Positions 1 to 6,281 of a DNA stretch of 46,251 nt are shown piece by piece. Positions within the stretch are counted from its first letter, which is position 1, and each line of letters starts with the position of its first letter. Source of the stretch: Clostridia bacterium (GTDB taxonomy: Bacteria; Bacillota; Clostridia; Oscillospirales; Acutalibacteraceae); contig JAFTLT010000001.1 in the NCBI GenBank assembly GCA_017452785.1, positions 1 to 46,251 on the forward strand, written 5' to 3'. The position numbers were made by a program, and so were the translations under genes. The notes under the pieces were generated by a model. It was given only the letters and a program-made list of their open reading frames with translations. It did no database searches and was not told where the DNA came from.

Positions 1-108
1 GTTATTCCCCTGTTAGGGGAAATGTCTGCAAAGCAGACAAAAGGGTGCCCGTTTACGGAGTAAAAGCTGGCAAAACCTTCAGGTTTTGACTGAGGGGTTC
101 TTGTCGCA
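1..108. repeat. Hairpin-chain dispersed repeat, GGGG-ATGTC family, copy 1
   Basis: A non-coding run of small perfect hairpins: CCCCT-gtt-AGGGG, GTCTG-caaa-CAGAC, CCGT-tt-ACGG and AAAACC-ttca-GGTTTT, ending GAGGGGTTCTTGTCGC. The same frame (CCCCT..AGGGG, then ATGTC, a variable hairpin, then GAC.GAGGGGTTC) recurs at 20171 and, shortened, at 23583. The inserted hairpin differs from copy to copy. It has no ORF and may continue left of the window. Confidence 0.7.
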
Positions 109-192
109 CGGAACAAAAGTATGAGCCCCAGCGGCTTGAGCTGAAAGAGTAAATTATTAGTAGCCAACTAAATATAACAGCTTATACACCTT

Positions 193-320
193 AAAATAAA
201 AACATCCGCCTATTCCTTCTACGGGGCTAATGGCCTTCCCCTTTTGAAGGGGAAGGTGTCACGCAGTGACGGATGAGGTTATAATTGCACCATAGGTGCT
301 GCATAACTCGCCGAAAGGCG
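193..320. repeat. Mosaic of repeat fragments
   Basis: At 203-226 there is the head of the CATCCGCC family seen complete at 5391, 5948 and 16343. At 231-278 there is a variant GGGGAAGGTGTC element whose core is the hairpin GTCAC-gca-GTGAC. At 287-320 two more mini-hairpins follow, GCACC-ata-GGTGC and CGCC-gaaa-GGCG. No gene is visible in 1-375. Confidence 0.6.
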
Positions 321-329
321 AATAAAACT

Positions 330-357
330 GGCGTTGTGTCCTTACGAACACAACGCC
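330..357 (-). terminator. Terminator of the SCP2/transketolase operon
   Basis: A perfect 10-bp stem GGCGTTGTGT/ACACAACGCC with an 8-nt loop lies 19 bases beyond the stop codon of the last operon gene. On the minus strand it is followed by AGTTTTATT, which fits a rho-independent terminator. Confidence 0.8.
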
Positions 358-375
358 AAGGGATAGGGATAATTT

Positions 376-1179
376 TTATTTAGCCAGTGCGCCGATTTCA
401 AGCATAAATCCGCCAATCTGTGCACCGAATTCAGGACCGCCATCCATAACAAGACGGCCTGCCTTTGTAGCCTCAAGCATATCGTCAATACTCATAAGAA
501 TACCGAGCGCACTGTCGAGGTTGTTGAAACGAAGTGTGAAGAAAGGCATTGCTCTCTTGTATTCACCACGACCTGCACGGGACTTACCTGCCTTAATACG
601 GATAAAGGCAGAAACCTGAGGATAGTTATCAACGGCAAAAGCATAAACACGGTCGGGGCTCTTTGATGTCCAGTCCCTGATTTCGGGATGACCCATCTTG
701 TTGAGCTGGCTGATACCGCTGGAAAGAATATAGAAGTAGCACTTTACAAGAAGCTCCTTTGTCTCTTCATCCTTCGGGGGCTCAGTTGCACCTAAGAGGC
801 TTGCCATTTTAAGAAGTACCATAACGAATGATACGAGAACACCTGCTTTTTTAAGACCCTTTATCTTGGGGATGCCTGCCGGAGTAATGTTACCCTTGAA
901 GAAATCGTTGAGAGCTTCCATGCTCTTGAATTCAAGTTCAATTTCAGGATCCACTGTAAGACAGGTATGAACTTCCCATTCACCCTTATCTACAATGAAG
1001 TGCATACCCTGCTTGCCTGCCTCACATTCGGGGTCAAGGCAGCTGACCTGAATTACAGCCTGAACATTTTCAAACTTCTTCTTAAGAGAAGGCACATCAT
1101 TTGCGATAACCTTTACAAGCGGCAAAGCTGCATTAAGGAATATTTTGTTTGAATATAAGGCTTCTTTTGTGTGAGCCAT
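376..1179 (-). CDS. SCP2-like (sterol-carrier-fold) protein, distal operon copy
   Basis: This 267-residue protein is not a named family I can identify with certainty. It appears to hold two SCP2-like halves: the first contains ...EIELEFKSMEALNDFFKGNI, and the second, near the C-terminus, FFTLRFNNLDSALGILMSID followed by a Gly-rich strand. That order (strand, helix, small-residue loop) is typical of SCP2 folds, which bind lipids or other hydrophobic ligands. It shares this two-half layout with the first gene of the operon (4434-5192), so the two look like diverged paralogues. No signal peptide is seen; it is presumably cytosolic. The start is set by AAGGAGG eight bases before the ATG at 1179; the frame stays open upstream but without a ribosome site. 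It follows the transketolase C-subunit by 22 bases. A carrier role for a hydrophobic substrate of the neighbouring enzymes is inference. Confidence 0.75.
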   Translation of the reverse strand: MAHTKEALYSNKIFLNAALPLVKVIANDVPSLKKKFENVQAVIQVSCLDPECEAGKQGMHFIVDKGEWEVHTCLTVDPEIELEFKSMEALNDFFKGNITPAGIPKIKGLKKAGVLVSFVMVLLKMASLLGATEPPKDEETKELLVKCYFYILSSGISQLNKMGHPEIRDWTSKSPDRVYAFAVDNYPQVSAFIRIKAGKSRAGRGEYKRAMPFFTLRFNNLDSALGILMSIDDMLEATKAGRLVMDGGPEFGAQIGGFMLEIGALAK

Positions 1180-1201
1180 AATCTTTGCCTCCTTGTATTG
1201 A

Positions 1202-2209
1202 TTAGAATTCGTCGTCCCAGTTGTCGTCTTCTTCAAAGTCTGCATTCATGGTTTCACGAACTGCAGCAATGATACCGTTAGCGTCGATGCCGGCATCTGA
1301 CATAATGTCTTCGTGAAGACCGATCATTGCAAAGCTCTTGTGACCGAGCATCTTGAATGCACAGCCCTTGCCGTACTGAGCCATAACTTCAGCAACTGCT
1401 GAGCCGAGGCCGCCTGTAACAAGGTGATCTTCAACTGTAACGATTCTTCTTGTGTCGGAAATTGCTTTCTGAATAGCCTCAACATCAATGGGGCTGATTG
1501 TGTGCATGTTAAGCACACGAACGCTGAGACCATCTGAATTCTTGAGGAACTTAGCAGCCTCACGAGCCTGGAATACACAGGAGCCGCAAGCGATAACTGT
1601 GATATCTGAACCTTCGTGAACTTCTACTGCCTTACCTACTTCAAAGCCATAATCCTGATTGTCATAAAGAACACGGTCAAAGCCACGGTTGATACGGATG
1701 TAATAGGGACCGAAGTTTTCGTATGCTGCATTAACAGCGTTTGCTGTTTCAAAGCCGTCAGCAGGAACGATAACAGTGAGGTTGGGCATTGCTCTTGTGA
1801 TTGCAAGGTCAGTGATAGCATGGTGAGTTGAACCTGCCTGACCGAAGGAGGTACCTGAATGAGTAGCAATAATCTTAGCGTTTACATTCTGATAGCAAAT
1901 GTCTGTGTGAAGCTGGTCACAAGCACGCATTGATGTGAAAGCAGAGAAACCTGAAAGGAAAGGAACCATACCTGCTCTTGCCATACCTGCGGCAACACCG
2001 AACATATCCTGTTCTGCTATACCAACGTTGATAACTCTTTCAGGGCAAACCTTAAGAACGTCGCCGAGCTTTGTTGATTTTGCAAGGTCAGCTGTGATCG
2101 CAACAACCTTGGGGTCTTTTAAAATAATGTCAGCAAGAGCCTTGCCGTAAATTTCAGCTGTGGAAAGTTCAGTCTGGTCAACTGCTGTATAAACAAATCC
2201 GCCTGCCAT
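1202..2209 (-). CDS. Transketolase, C-terminal subunit
   Basis: This 335-residue protein matches the pyrimidine-binding plus C-terminal domains of transketolase. The catalytic Glu is in NVGIAEQDMFG (E66), which activates thiamine diphosphate. The substrate-side loop FSAFTSMRACDQLHTDI and the HSGTSFGQAGSTHHAI stretch are also present, followed by VIVPADGFE. It is inactive alone and should pair with the N-terminal subunit encoded two bases upstream (stop at 2212, start at 2209), so the two are translationally tight. Together they are about 627 residues, the size of a single-chain transketolase. The reaction is transfer of a two-carbon ketol unit between a ketose and an aldose. Operon context with an aminotransferase and lipid-carrier-like proteins argues for a dedicated pathway rather than the pentose phosphate cycle, but that is inference. 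The acidic tail (FEEDDNWDDEF) is unusual. Confidence 0.93.
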   Translation of the reverse strand: MAGGFVYTAVDQTELSTAEIYGKALADIILKDPKVVAITADLAKSTKLGDVLKVCPERVINVGIAEQDMFGVAAGMARAGMVPFLSGFSAFTSMRACDQLHTDICYQNVNAKIIATHSGTSFGQAGSTHHAITDLAITRAMPNLTVIVPADGFETANAVNAAYENFGPYYIRINRGFDRVLYDNQDYGFEVGKAVEVHEGSDITVIACGSCVFQAREAAKFLKNSDGLSVRVLNMHTISPIDVEAIQKAISDTRRIVTVEDHLVTGGLGSAVAEVMAQYGKGCAFKMLGHKSFAMIGLHEDIMSDAGIDANGIIAAVRETMNADFEEDDNWDDEF

Positions 2210-2211
2210 AA

Positions 2212-3090
2212 TTATTTGCCCTCCTTTTCTGCACGAGCACAGCGCTCTTTATAGTCCTGTTCAAGTTCTTTGTTGAACTGTTCAAAGCGTGCGTCGTCAA
2301 TTGCACCGTAGTGCCATGTGTAATCGCCTTCGATTGACTTGATACCGGCGCCCTTCTTTGTGTCCATAAGGATACATGTGGGTGCGCAGGGCTCTTTTGA
2401 TCTTTCAATAGCAACATCAATAGCATTGCAGAGCTCACCGATATTGTTACCGTCAACAACGATTGTGTTAAAGCCGAATGCTGTCATCTTGTCAGCAAGG
2501 GGTTCAAGCTTCATAACGTCCTCTGTGTTACCGTCAATCATGTTGTGGTTTCTGTCGATAAATACGATACAGTTGGAAAGGTTATAGTGATTGATTGTCA
2601 TAAAGCCTTCCCAGCATGAGCCTTCACCGAGTTCGCCGTCACCGGTAACAACATATGTAAGATAATTCTTACCGAGAAGTCTTGCTGCAAGAGCAGTACC
2701 TGCTGCGATTGAGGGACCGTGACCGAGTGAGCCTGTTGAAGCGTCAACACCTACAACCTTGTTTGAGTCGAGGTGCATACCCATCTTTGAACCTGAAAGG
2801 TTAAAGCTCTTGAGCATTTCAACTTCGTTAAAGCCCTTGTCGCAAAGAACGGGAGCATAAGCAATAGCTGCATGACCCTTTGAAAGGATAAAACGGTCTC
2901 TGTCTTCCCACTTGGGATCTTCAACCTTGATGTTGAGATATTTGTGATAAAGAACGGTAAGAAGATCCATAACGCTCATACCGCCGCCGAAATGTCCGCT
3001 GCCTGCCCATACTGTTGTCTGAACAGTAAGTTTACGAAGCTCGTAAGCCTTTTTTTCAAGAGCAAGCCATTCGCTTTTTGAAAGTGGCAT
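2212..3090 (-). CDS. Transketolase, N-terminal subunit
   Basis: This 292-residue thiamine-diphosphate-binding half of transketolase carries the cofactor motif GDGELGEG (residues 150-157) with Asn181 about 30 residues on. It also has the histidine motif GHFGGG (H33) and KGHAAIAY (H73). The start at 3090 is preferred because the earlier in-frame ATG at 3105 itself contains the GGAGG ribosome site (ATGGAGGAAAATATTATG). Its partner, the C subunit, begins two bases after its stop. The usual GHPGG/GHIGGS is GHFGGG here. Split transketolases occur in several Firmicutes and in specialised pathways such as sulfoglycolysis (SqwGH); the sequence alone does not show which substrate is used. Confidence 0.93.
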   Translation of the reverse strand: MPLSKSEWLALEKKAYELRKLTVQTTVWAGSGHFGGGMSVMDLLTVLYHKYLNIKVEDPKWEDRDRFILSKGHAAIAYAPVLCDKGFNEVEMLKSFNLSGSKMGMHLDSNKVVGVDASTGSLGHGPSIAAGTALAARLLGKNYLTYVVTGDGELGEGSCWEGFMTINHYNLSNCIVFIDRNHNMIDGNTEDVMKLEPLADKMTAFGFNTIVVDGNNIGELCNAIDVAIERSKEPCAPTCILMDTKKGAGIKSIEGDYTWHYGAIDDARFEQFNKELEQDYKERCARAEKEGK

Positions 3091-3154
3091 AATATTTTCC
3101 TCCATATTTTAAATATTATTTTCAATGTCCGTTCCGGGCATTAGTTACATTTTA

Positions 3155-4420
3155 TCAGCCAAAGATGTGGGGGTTGTTCTTAGCAACAACACCGAATGCC
3201 TCTTCAGCAACTTCAATTGTGTGCTTGATATCCTTGTTTGAAAGAGCAGCATTGATGAAGTGGTTGTGATGGCTTGTGAAGAAGATACCTCTTGAAACCA
3301 TTTCAGCAACCCATTGCTGATGAAGAACAAGGCTGTCATCGTTAGCAATTCTCAGATAGAACAGAGCGGGAGCACCTGAAACTACAAGATCAAAGCCGTG
3401 TTCCTTACCTGCAGCCACGAGACCCTGAGTGAGCTTTTCGCCCTTTTCCTTAAACATCTTGGGAGTATCAAGCTCTTTCATCTTGTTGATGTTTGCAATA
3501 CAAGCTGCAAAGGGAACTGCTGAAAGCCAATAGGAGCCTGTGTATGAAAGAGCACTCATCGAGCTCTTGAGGAAATCCTTACCGCAGATAGCTGACATGT
3601 TATAGCCGTTAGCAAGTGCCTTACAGAAGCAGATCATATCAGCCTCAAAGCCGAAGAAGTGGTCTGAGCCTGCAAGGTCAAGACGGAAGCCTGCACGTAC
3701 GTCGTCAATGATAAGAACGATGTCGTTGTCTGTGCAGATTTTTCTTACCTGCTGCCAGAAGCCCTTTTCGGGGAATGCGTTATCGTGGAAGTTGCCGTGG
3801 TCATAGGGCTGAGCTATGATACAAGCAATCTGATTCTTGTTTTCTTCAATTGTCTTTTCAAGCAGGGGAATATCATTCCAAGGGAGCATGATGTTGTTTG
3901 CAACATCCTCAGGAAGTACGCCCGGATAGTCAATCTTCTGACACCAGGGTGAAACACCGTGATAGTAACCCTTGAACATAATAACCTTCTTGCGGTGTGT
4001 GTATGCTCTTGCGCACATGATAGCACCCTGAGTAGCATCGTTACCGTTCTTAGCAAAGAATGCCCAGTCAGCTGTTGCAACTGTGTCAACAAGAAGCTCA
4101 GCACATTCAACCATAACCTTGCCGGGCTGTGTTGTGCAGTTACCGAGAGCTGTCTGCTTTGCAGCTGCAGCATCAACGTCGGGGTCACAGTAACCGAGTA
4201 CGTTAGGGCCGTATGCACACATGTAGTCAATAAACTTGTTGCCGTCTACGTCCCAGATATATGTACCCTTTGCCTTTTCAGCAAACATGGGCCACTTGCT
4301 TACAGGAATAAACTGACCTTCTGCAGGGCCAAGGTGACCGTAGATACCTGAAGGTATAACTTTTGTTGCTCTGTTAAAGAGCTCTGTGCTTTTGTCATAA
4401 TTATAAACGGGAAAACTCAT
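3155..4420 (-). CDS. Class III PLP aminotransferase (glutamate-1-semialdehyde aminomutase-like)
   Basis: This 421-residue fold-type I aminotransferase has the Schiff-base lysine at K267 in CFCKALANGYN and the cofactor-ring aspartate at D239 in LIIDDVRAGFR, where most relatives have Asp-Glu-Val. The N-terminal LFNRATKVIPSGIYG and YIWDVDGNKFIDYMCAYGPN are typical of the glutamate-1-semialdehyde mutase branch. No heme-pathway genes are near, so it is more likely a transaminase or aminomutase acting on an aldehyde or ketone made or used by the neighbouring transketolase. It lies 13 bases after the first operon gene and 64 bases before the transketolase. Family assignment is firm; the substrate is unknown. 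Confidence 0.88.
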   Translation of the reverse strand: MSFPVYNYDKSTELFNRATKVIPSGIYGHLGPAEGQFIPVSKWPMFAEKAKGTYIWDVDGNKFIDYMCAYGPNVLGYCDPDVDAAAAKQTALGNCTTQPGKVMVECAELLVDTVATADWAFFAKNGNDATQGAIMCARAYTHRKKVIMFKGYYHGVSPWCQKIDYPGVLPEDVANNIMLPWNDIPLLEKTIEENKNQIACIIAQPYDHGNFHDNAFPEKGFWQQVRKICTDNDIVLIIDDVRAGFRLDLAGSDHFFGFEADMICFCKALANGYNMSAICGKDFLKSSMSALSYTGSYWLSAVPFAACIANINKMKELDTPKMFKEKGEKLTQGLVAAGKEHGFDLVVSGAPALFYLRIANDDSLVLHQQWVAEMVSRGIFFTSHHNHFINAALSNKDIKHTIEVAEEAFGVVAKNNPHIFG

Positions 4421-4433
4421 TTCTTATACCTCC

Positions 4434-5192
4434 TTATGCAAGATAGAGTGCAACTCTGTCAAGAATTCTGTTTACGTTATCGATCATGCTTACAAGACCG
4501 AACATGCCAATTTTGCCTTCACCTATGCAGGCAACTGCGTTAACCTTGCCGTCAAAAAGGTCTCTTGCAAGACGGATGTCATTAAATTCCATCTTTGAGC
4601 GGAAGGTTTCGGGCTTTTCCTTAATTGTAACCATGTGGTGGTCTTTAACTCTGATACCTGCGCTTACGCAGTCTTTAATTGAAACCTCGATGATACCGTC
4701 ATCAATAAGGCTTGCACTGAATGTGCCGATTGCATCGTTGTTGCCGATTTGTGAAAGAGCAACAGTGATAACATAAAACATAAGCTTTGTGCTGATTTCA
4801 AAGAATCTGTCATCCTTAAGGTCTTCTTCGCTGGGTCTGAGGTAAGCTGAAAGCTTATCTGTCAGCGGTGTGAACTTCTTAAGCAGGAAGCCTATCTTTG
4901 AAAAACCCTTGCAGGGAATGGGAGTAACGGTACCGTCAATAAGACCGTTAAACTTTTCGCATGATGAGAAGGGGAGAAGTACGTCACAGTTTTCGATACC
5001 CTGTTCCATTCTGCATCTGCCGTTTTTGAATGTGATTGTTGCACTGGGACCGTCTGTAACTGCAAGACCTACAGAAACAGGCTTCTTAGTCTTAACAAGT
5101 GCACTGGCTTCGCTGTCAAGCTCGCAGAGATTTTCAAGCGTGCCGAGGATAGCATACATGTTGATATATGCTAAAGTTTTTGCATCTGTCAT
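4434..5192 (-). CDS. SCP2-like (sterol-carrier-fold) protein, first operon gene
   Basis: This 252-residue protein opens the operon. It has two SCP2-like halves. The first ends CDVLLPFSSCEKFNGLIDG. The second contains FNDIRLARDLFDGKVNAVAC followed by IGEGKIGMFGLVSMIDNV, which is the classic SCP2 run of helix, Gly-Lys turn and Gly-rich strand. No signal peptide or long membrane helix is obvious, although the middle (about 130-150) is hydrophobic. It has the same layout as the protein at 376-1179, so the operon is bracketed by two paralogues. A GGAGG site precedes the ATG. Lipid or hydrophobic-ligand binding is known for the fold; what it binds here is not visible. Confidence 0.75.
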   Translation of the reverse strand: MTDAKTLAYINMYAILGTLENLCELDSEASALVKTKKPVSVGLAVTDGPSATITFKNGRCRMEQGIENCDVLLPFSSCEKFNGLIDGTVTPIPCKGFSKIGFLLKKFTPLTDKLSAYLRPSEEDLKDDRFFEISTKLMFYVITVALSQIGNNDAIGTFSASLIDDGIIEVSIKDCVSAGIRVKDHHMVTIKEKPETFRSKMEFNDIRLARDLFDGKVNAVACIGEGKIGMFGLVSMIDNVNRILDRVALYLA

Positions 5193-5210
5193 GGATATTT
5201 CCTCCTTTTT

Positions 5211-5226
5211 GTGAGCAGCTGCTCAC
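5211..5226. promoter_or_regulatory. Perfect 16-bp palindrome, candidate operator
   Basis: GTGAGCAGCTGCTCAC is a perfect 16-bp palindrome lying between the promoter (5262-5290) and the ribosome site of the SCP2/transketolase operon. It could be a repressor site downstream of the transcription start or an RNA hairpin next to the ribosome site. No regulator gene lies in the operon. Confidence 0.55.
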
Positions 5227-5261
5227 CGTTATATGTGACAGCCCTCAAGTTATACGCTAAT

Positions 5262-5290
5262 ATTTTAACAAAATTGAGACTTTATGTCAA
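5262..5290 (-). promoter_or_regulatory. Promoter of the SCP2/transketolase operon
   Basis: On the minus strand: TTGACA, 17-base spacer, TAAAAT. The -35 is a perfect sigma-A consensus. It leaves a leader of about 60 bases containing the 16-bp palindrome. Confidence 0.7.
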
Positions 5291-5374
5291 TGCTTATAAG
5301 TGTTTATACATAAAATTTTATAATTTTTTCTTTTTATATTGTTGTTTATAACGATATAACGCATTGTTCACTGA

Positions 5375-5508
5375 GGTATGAGGATGAAAACAAACATCCG
5401 CCCTTTCCTGTTATAGTCAAGACGGATAAAATTGTTTTCTTTTATTAATGAATTGCCTTTGGCATGAATTGGCTAATGCCATGAATTGACCCGTTGGGTC
5501 ATTGAATA
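5375..5508 (+). repeat. CATCCGCC / ATGAATTG hairpin-chain repeat, copy A
   Basis: The head has inverted ATCCG and CGGAT arms, then a T-rich stretch. A chain follows in which the octamer ATGAATTG alternates with small palindromes: GCC-ttt-GGC, GGC-taat-GCC and GACC-cgtt-GGGTC. The same layout with different stem sequences is seen at 16318 and, reversed, at 45967. Confidence 0.75.
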
Positions 5509-5800
5509 AACCCACCCAAATAACTAAGAGAAACATCTCATAGCGGCTACGACTGTCGAAGTAGATAGTGCTTGAAGCAGGACCAACAAAAAGAGAGAGA
5601 GCAGACTTTGGAAACAGCAGAAAGTAGCGGTATCCATTGAGAAAACCAGTTTTAAACAGACCTGCTCGGAAAAGACTCGTTTAATAAGCAGAGAGTAGAA
5701 ATCTAAAAATTACCGATATGCACCGACTTGCTTCTTTGAAAAGGCGGCAGAAACGGTGAAGAATAAAAAACTATTACAATCTGAAGCGGTAATTTTTTGT
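5509..5800. other. Unassigned gene-free stretch with a long-range stem
   Basis: I find no gene and no family I can name. An 11-bp stem AAAAATTACCG (5705-5715) with CGGTAATTTTT (5787-5797) encloses 71 bases and ends in a T-run, so it could close a small structured RNA or act as a terminator on either strand. The rest is purine-rich with no clear open frame. Confidence 0.3.
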
Positions 5801-5819
5801 ACTTTCGGCTTACAGGCAC

Positions 5820-5933
5820 TAAAGAGGGCGCTTTGGTTACTTTTCGCTTAACTGTGAAAAGTAACGCCCGTCCGGAGAGGACAGTAGAAACTTATTTCAT
5901 CTCAAAAAGGGAACCTAAGCTGCACTGACTTCC
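5820..5933 (-). repeat. GTCC-GGAC / TTACTTTTC repeat, long form
   Basis: This 114-base copy is in reverse orientation and differs at only 3 positions from the reverse complement of 46138-46251. It holds the stem AGTAAC/GTTACT around a short loop and the GTCC..GGAC hairpin. It is joined on the right to a CATCCGCC element (5945-6000), as is the distant copy. Confidence 0.85.
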
Positions 5934-5944
5934 CAAATCAAGAT

Positions 5945-6000
5945 GAGGGCAACAAAACATCCGCCTGTTCCTTTTACGGTCAAGACGGATGAGGGTATCA
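5945..6000 (+). repeat. CATCCGCC element head, copy B
   Basis: Arms CATCCGCC and GACGGATG enclose about 20 bases. Beyond it the match to the 46.1-kb copy continues through ATCAATAAA-GGCTC. No ATGAATTG chain follows here. Confidence 0.65.
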
Positions 6001-6131
6001 ATAAATGGCTCTTTCACTGAACAATGTCATTAACCTAAGGCGATTACTTGTTTTATTGGGGATATTTGTACTACACAAGTTGCCTTAAGTATAAGGGTTA
6101 GTTGTTACTGCGGCCATAATTTTATAATTTT

Positions 6132-6186
6132 CTGCCCTCGCCGGGCAGGCGTTACTTTCTTGAAAGAAAGTAACCAAAGAACTTTA
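6132..6186 (+). repeat. GTCC-GGAC / TTACTTTC short repeat
   Basis: The hairpin GCCC-tcgcc-GGGC carries changes on both arms compared with the GTCC/GGAC copies, so pairing is kept. It is followed by GTTACTTTC-ttg-GAAAGTAAC and CAAAGAACTTT. It lies just downstream of the surface-protein terminator. Confidence 0.75.
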
Positions 6187-6210
6187 CCCCTTTCTTCTCT
6201 GAATGTTAAA

Positions 6211-6240
6211 ACGGCTCCGTTCCTTTCGGAACAGAGCCGT
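6211..6240 (-). terminator. Terminator of the surface-protein gene
   Basis: The hairpin arms are ACGGCTC.GTTCC and GGAAC.GAGCCGT with a 4-base loop. On the minus strand it is followed by TTTTAAC. It lies 42 bases past the stop codon at 6282. Confidence 0.8.
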
Positions 6241-6281
6241 CAATTATTCAGTTAACCTTTCGGTTCAACCTCTGCAACAAA

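Noticed and set aside
3088-3105. Longer N-termini for the transketolase N subunit, parB, gyrB and the 16486 phosphoesterase
   Set aside because: In each, the earlier ATG contains the AGGAGG-type ribosome site that serves the next ATG.
5193-6281. Degenerate insertion sequence
   Set aside because: Repeats and hairpins are visible, but no transposase fragment or terminal repeats with target duplication could be identified.
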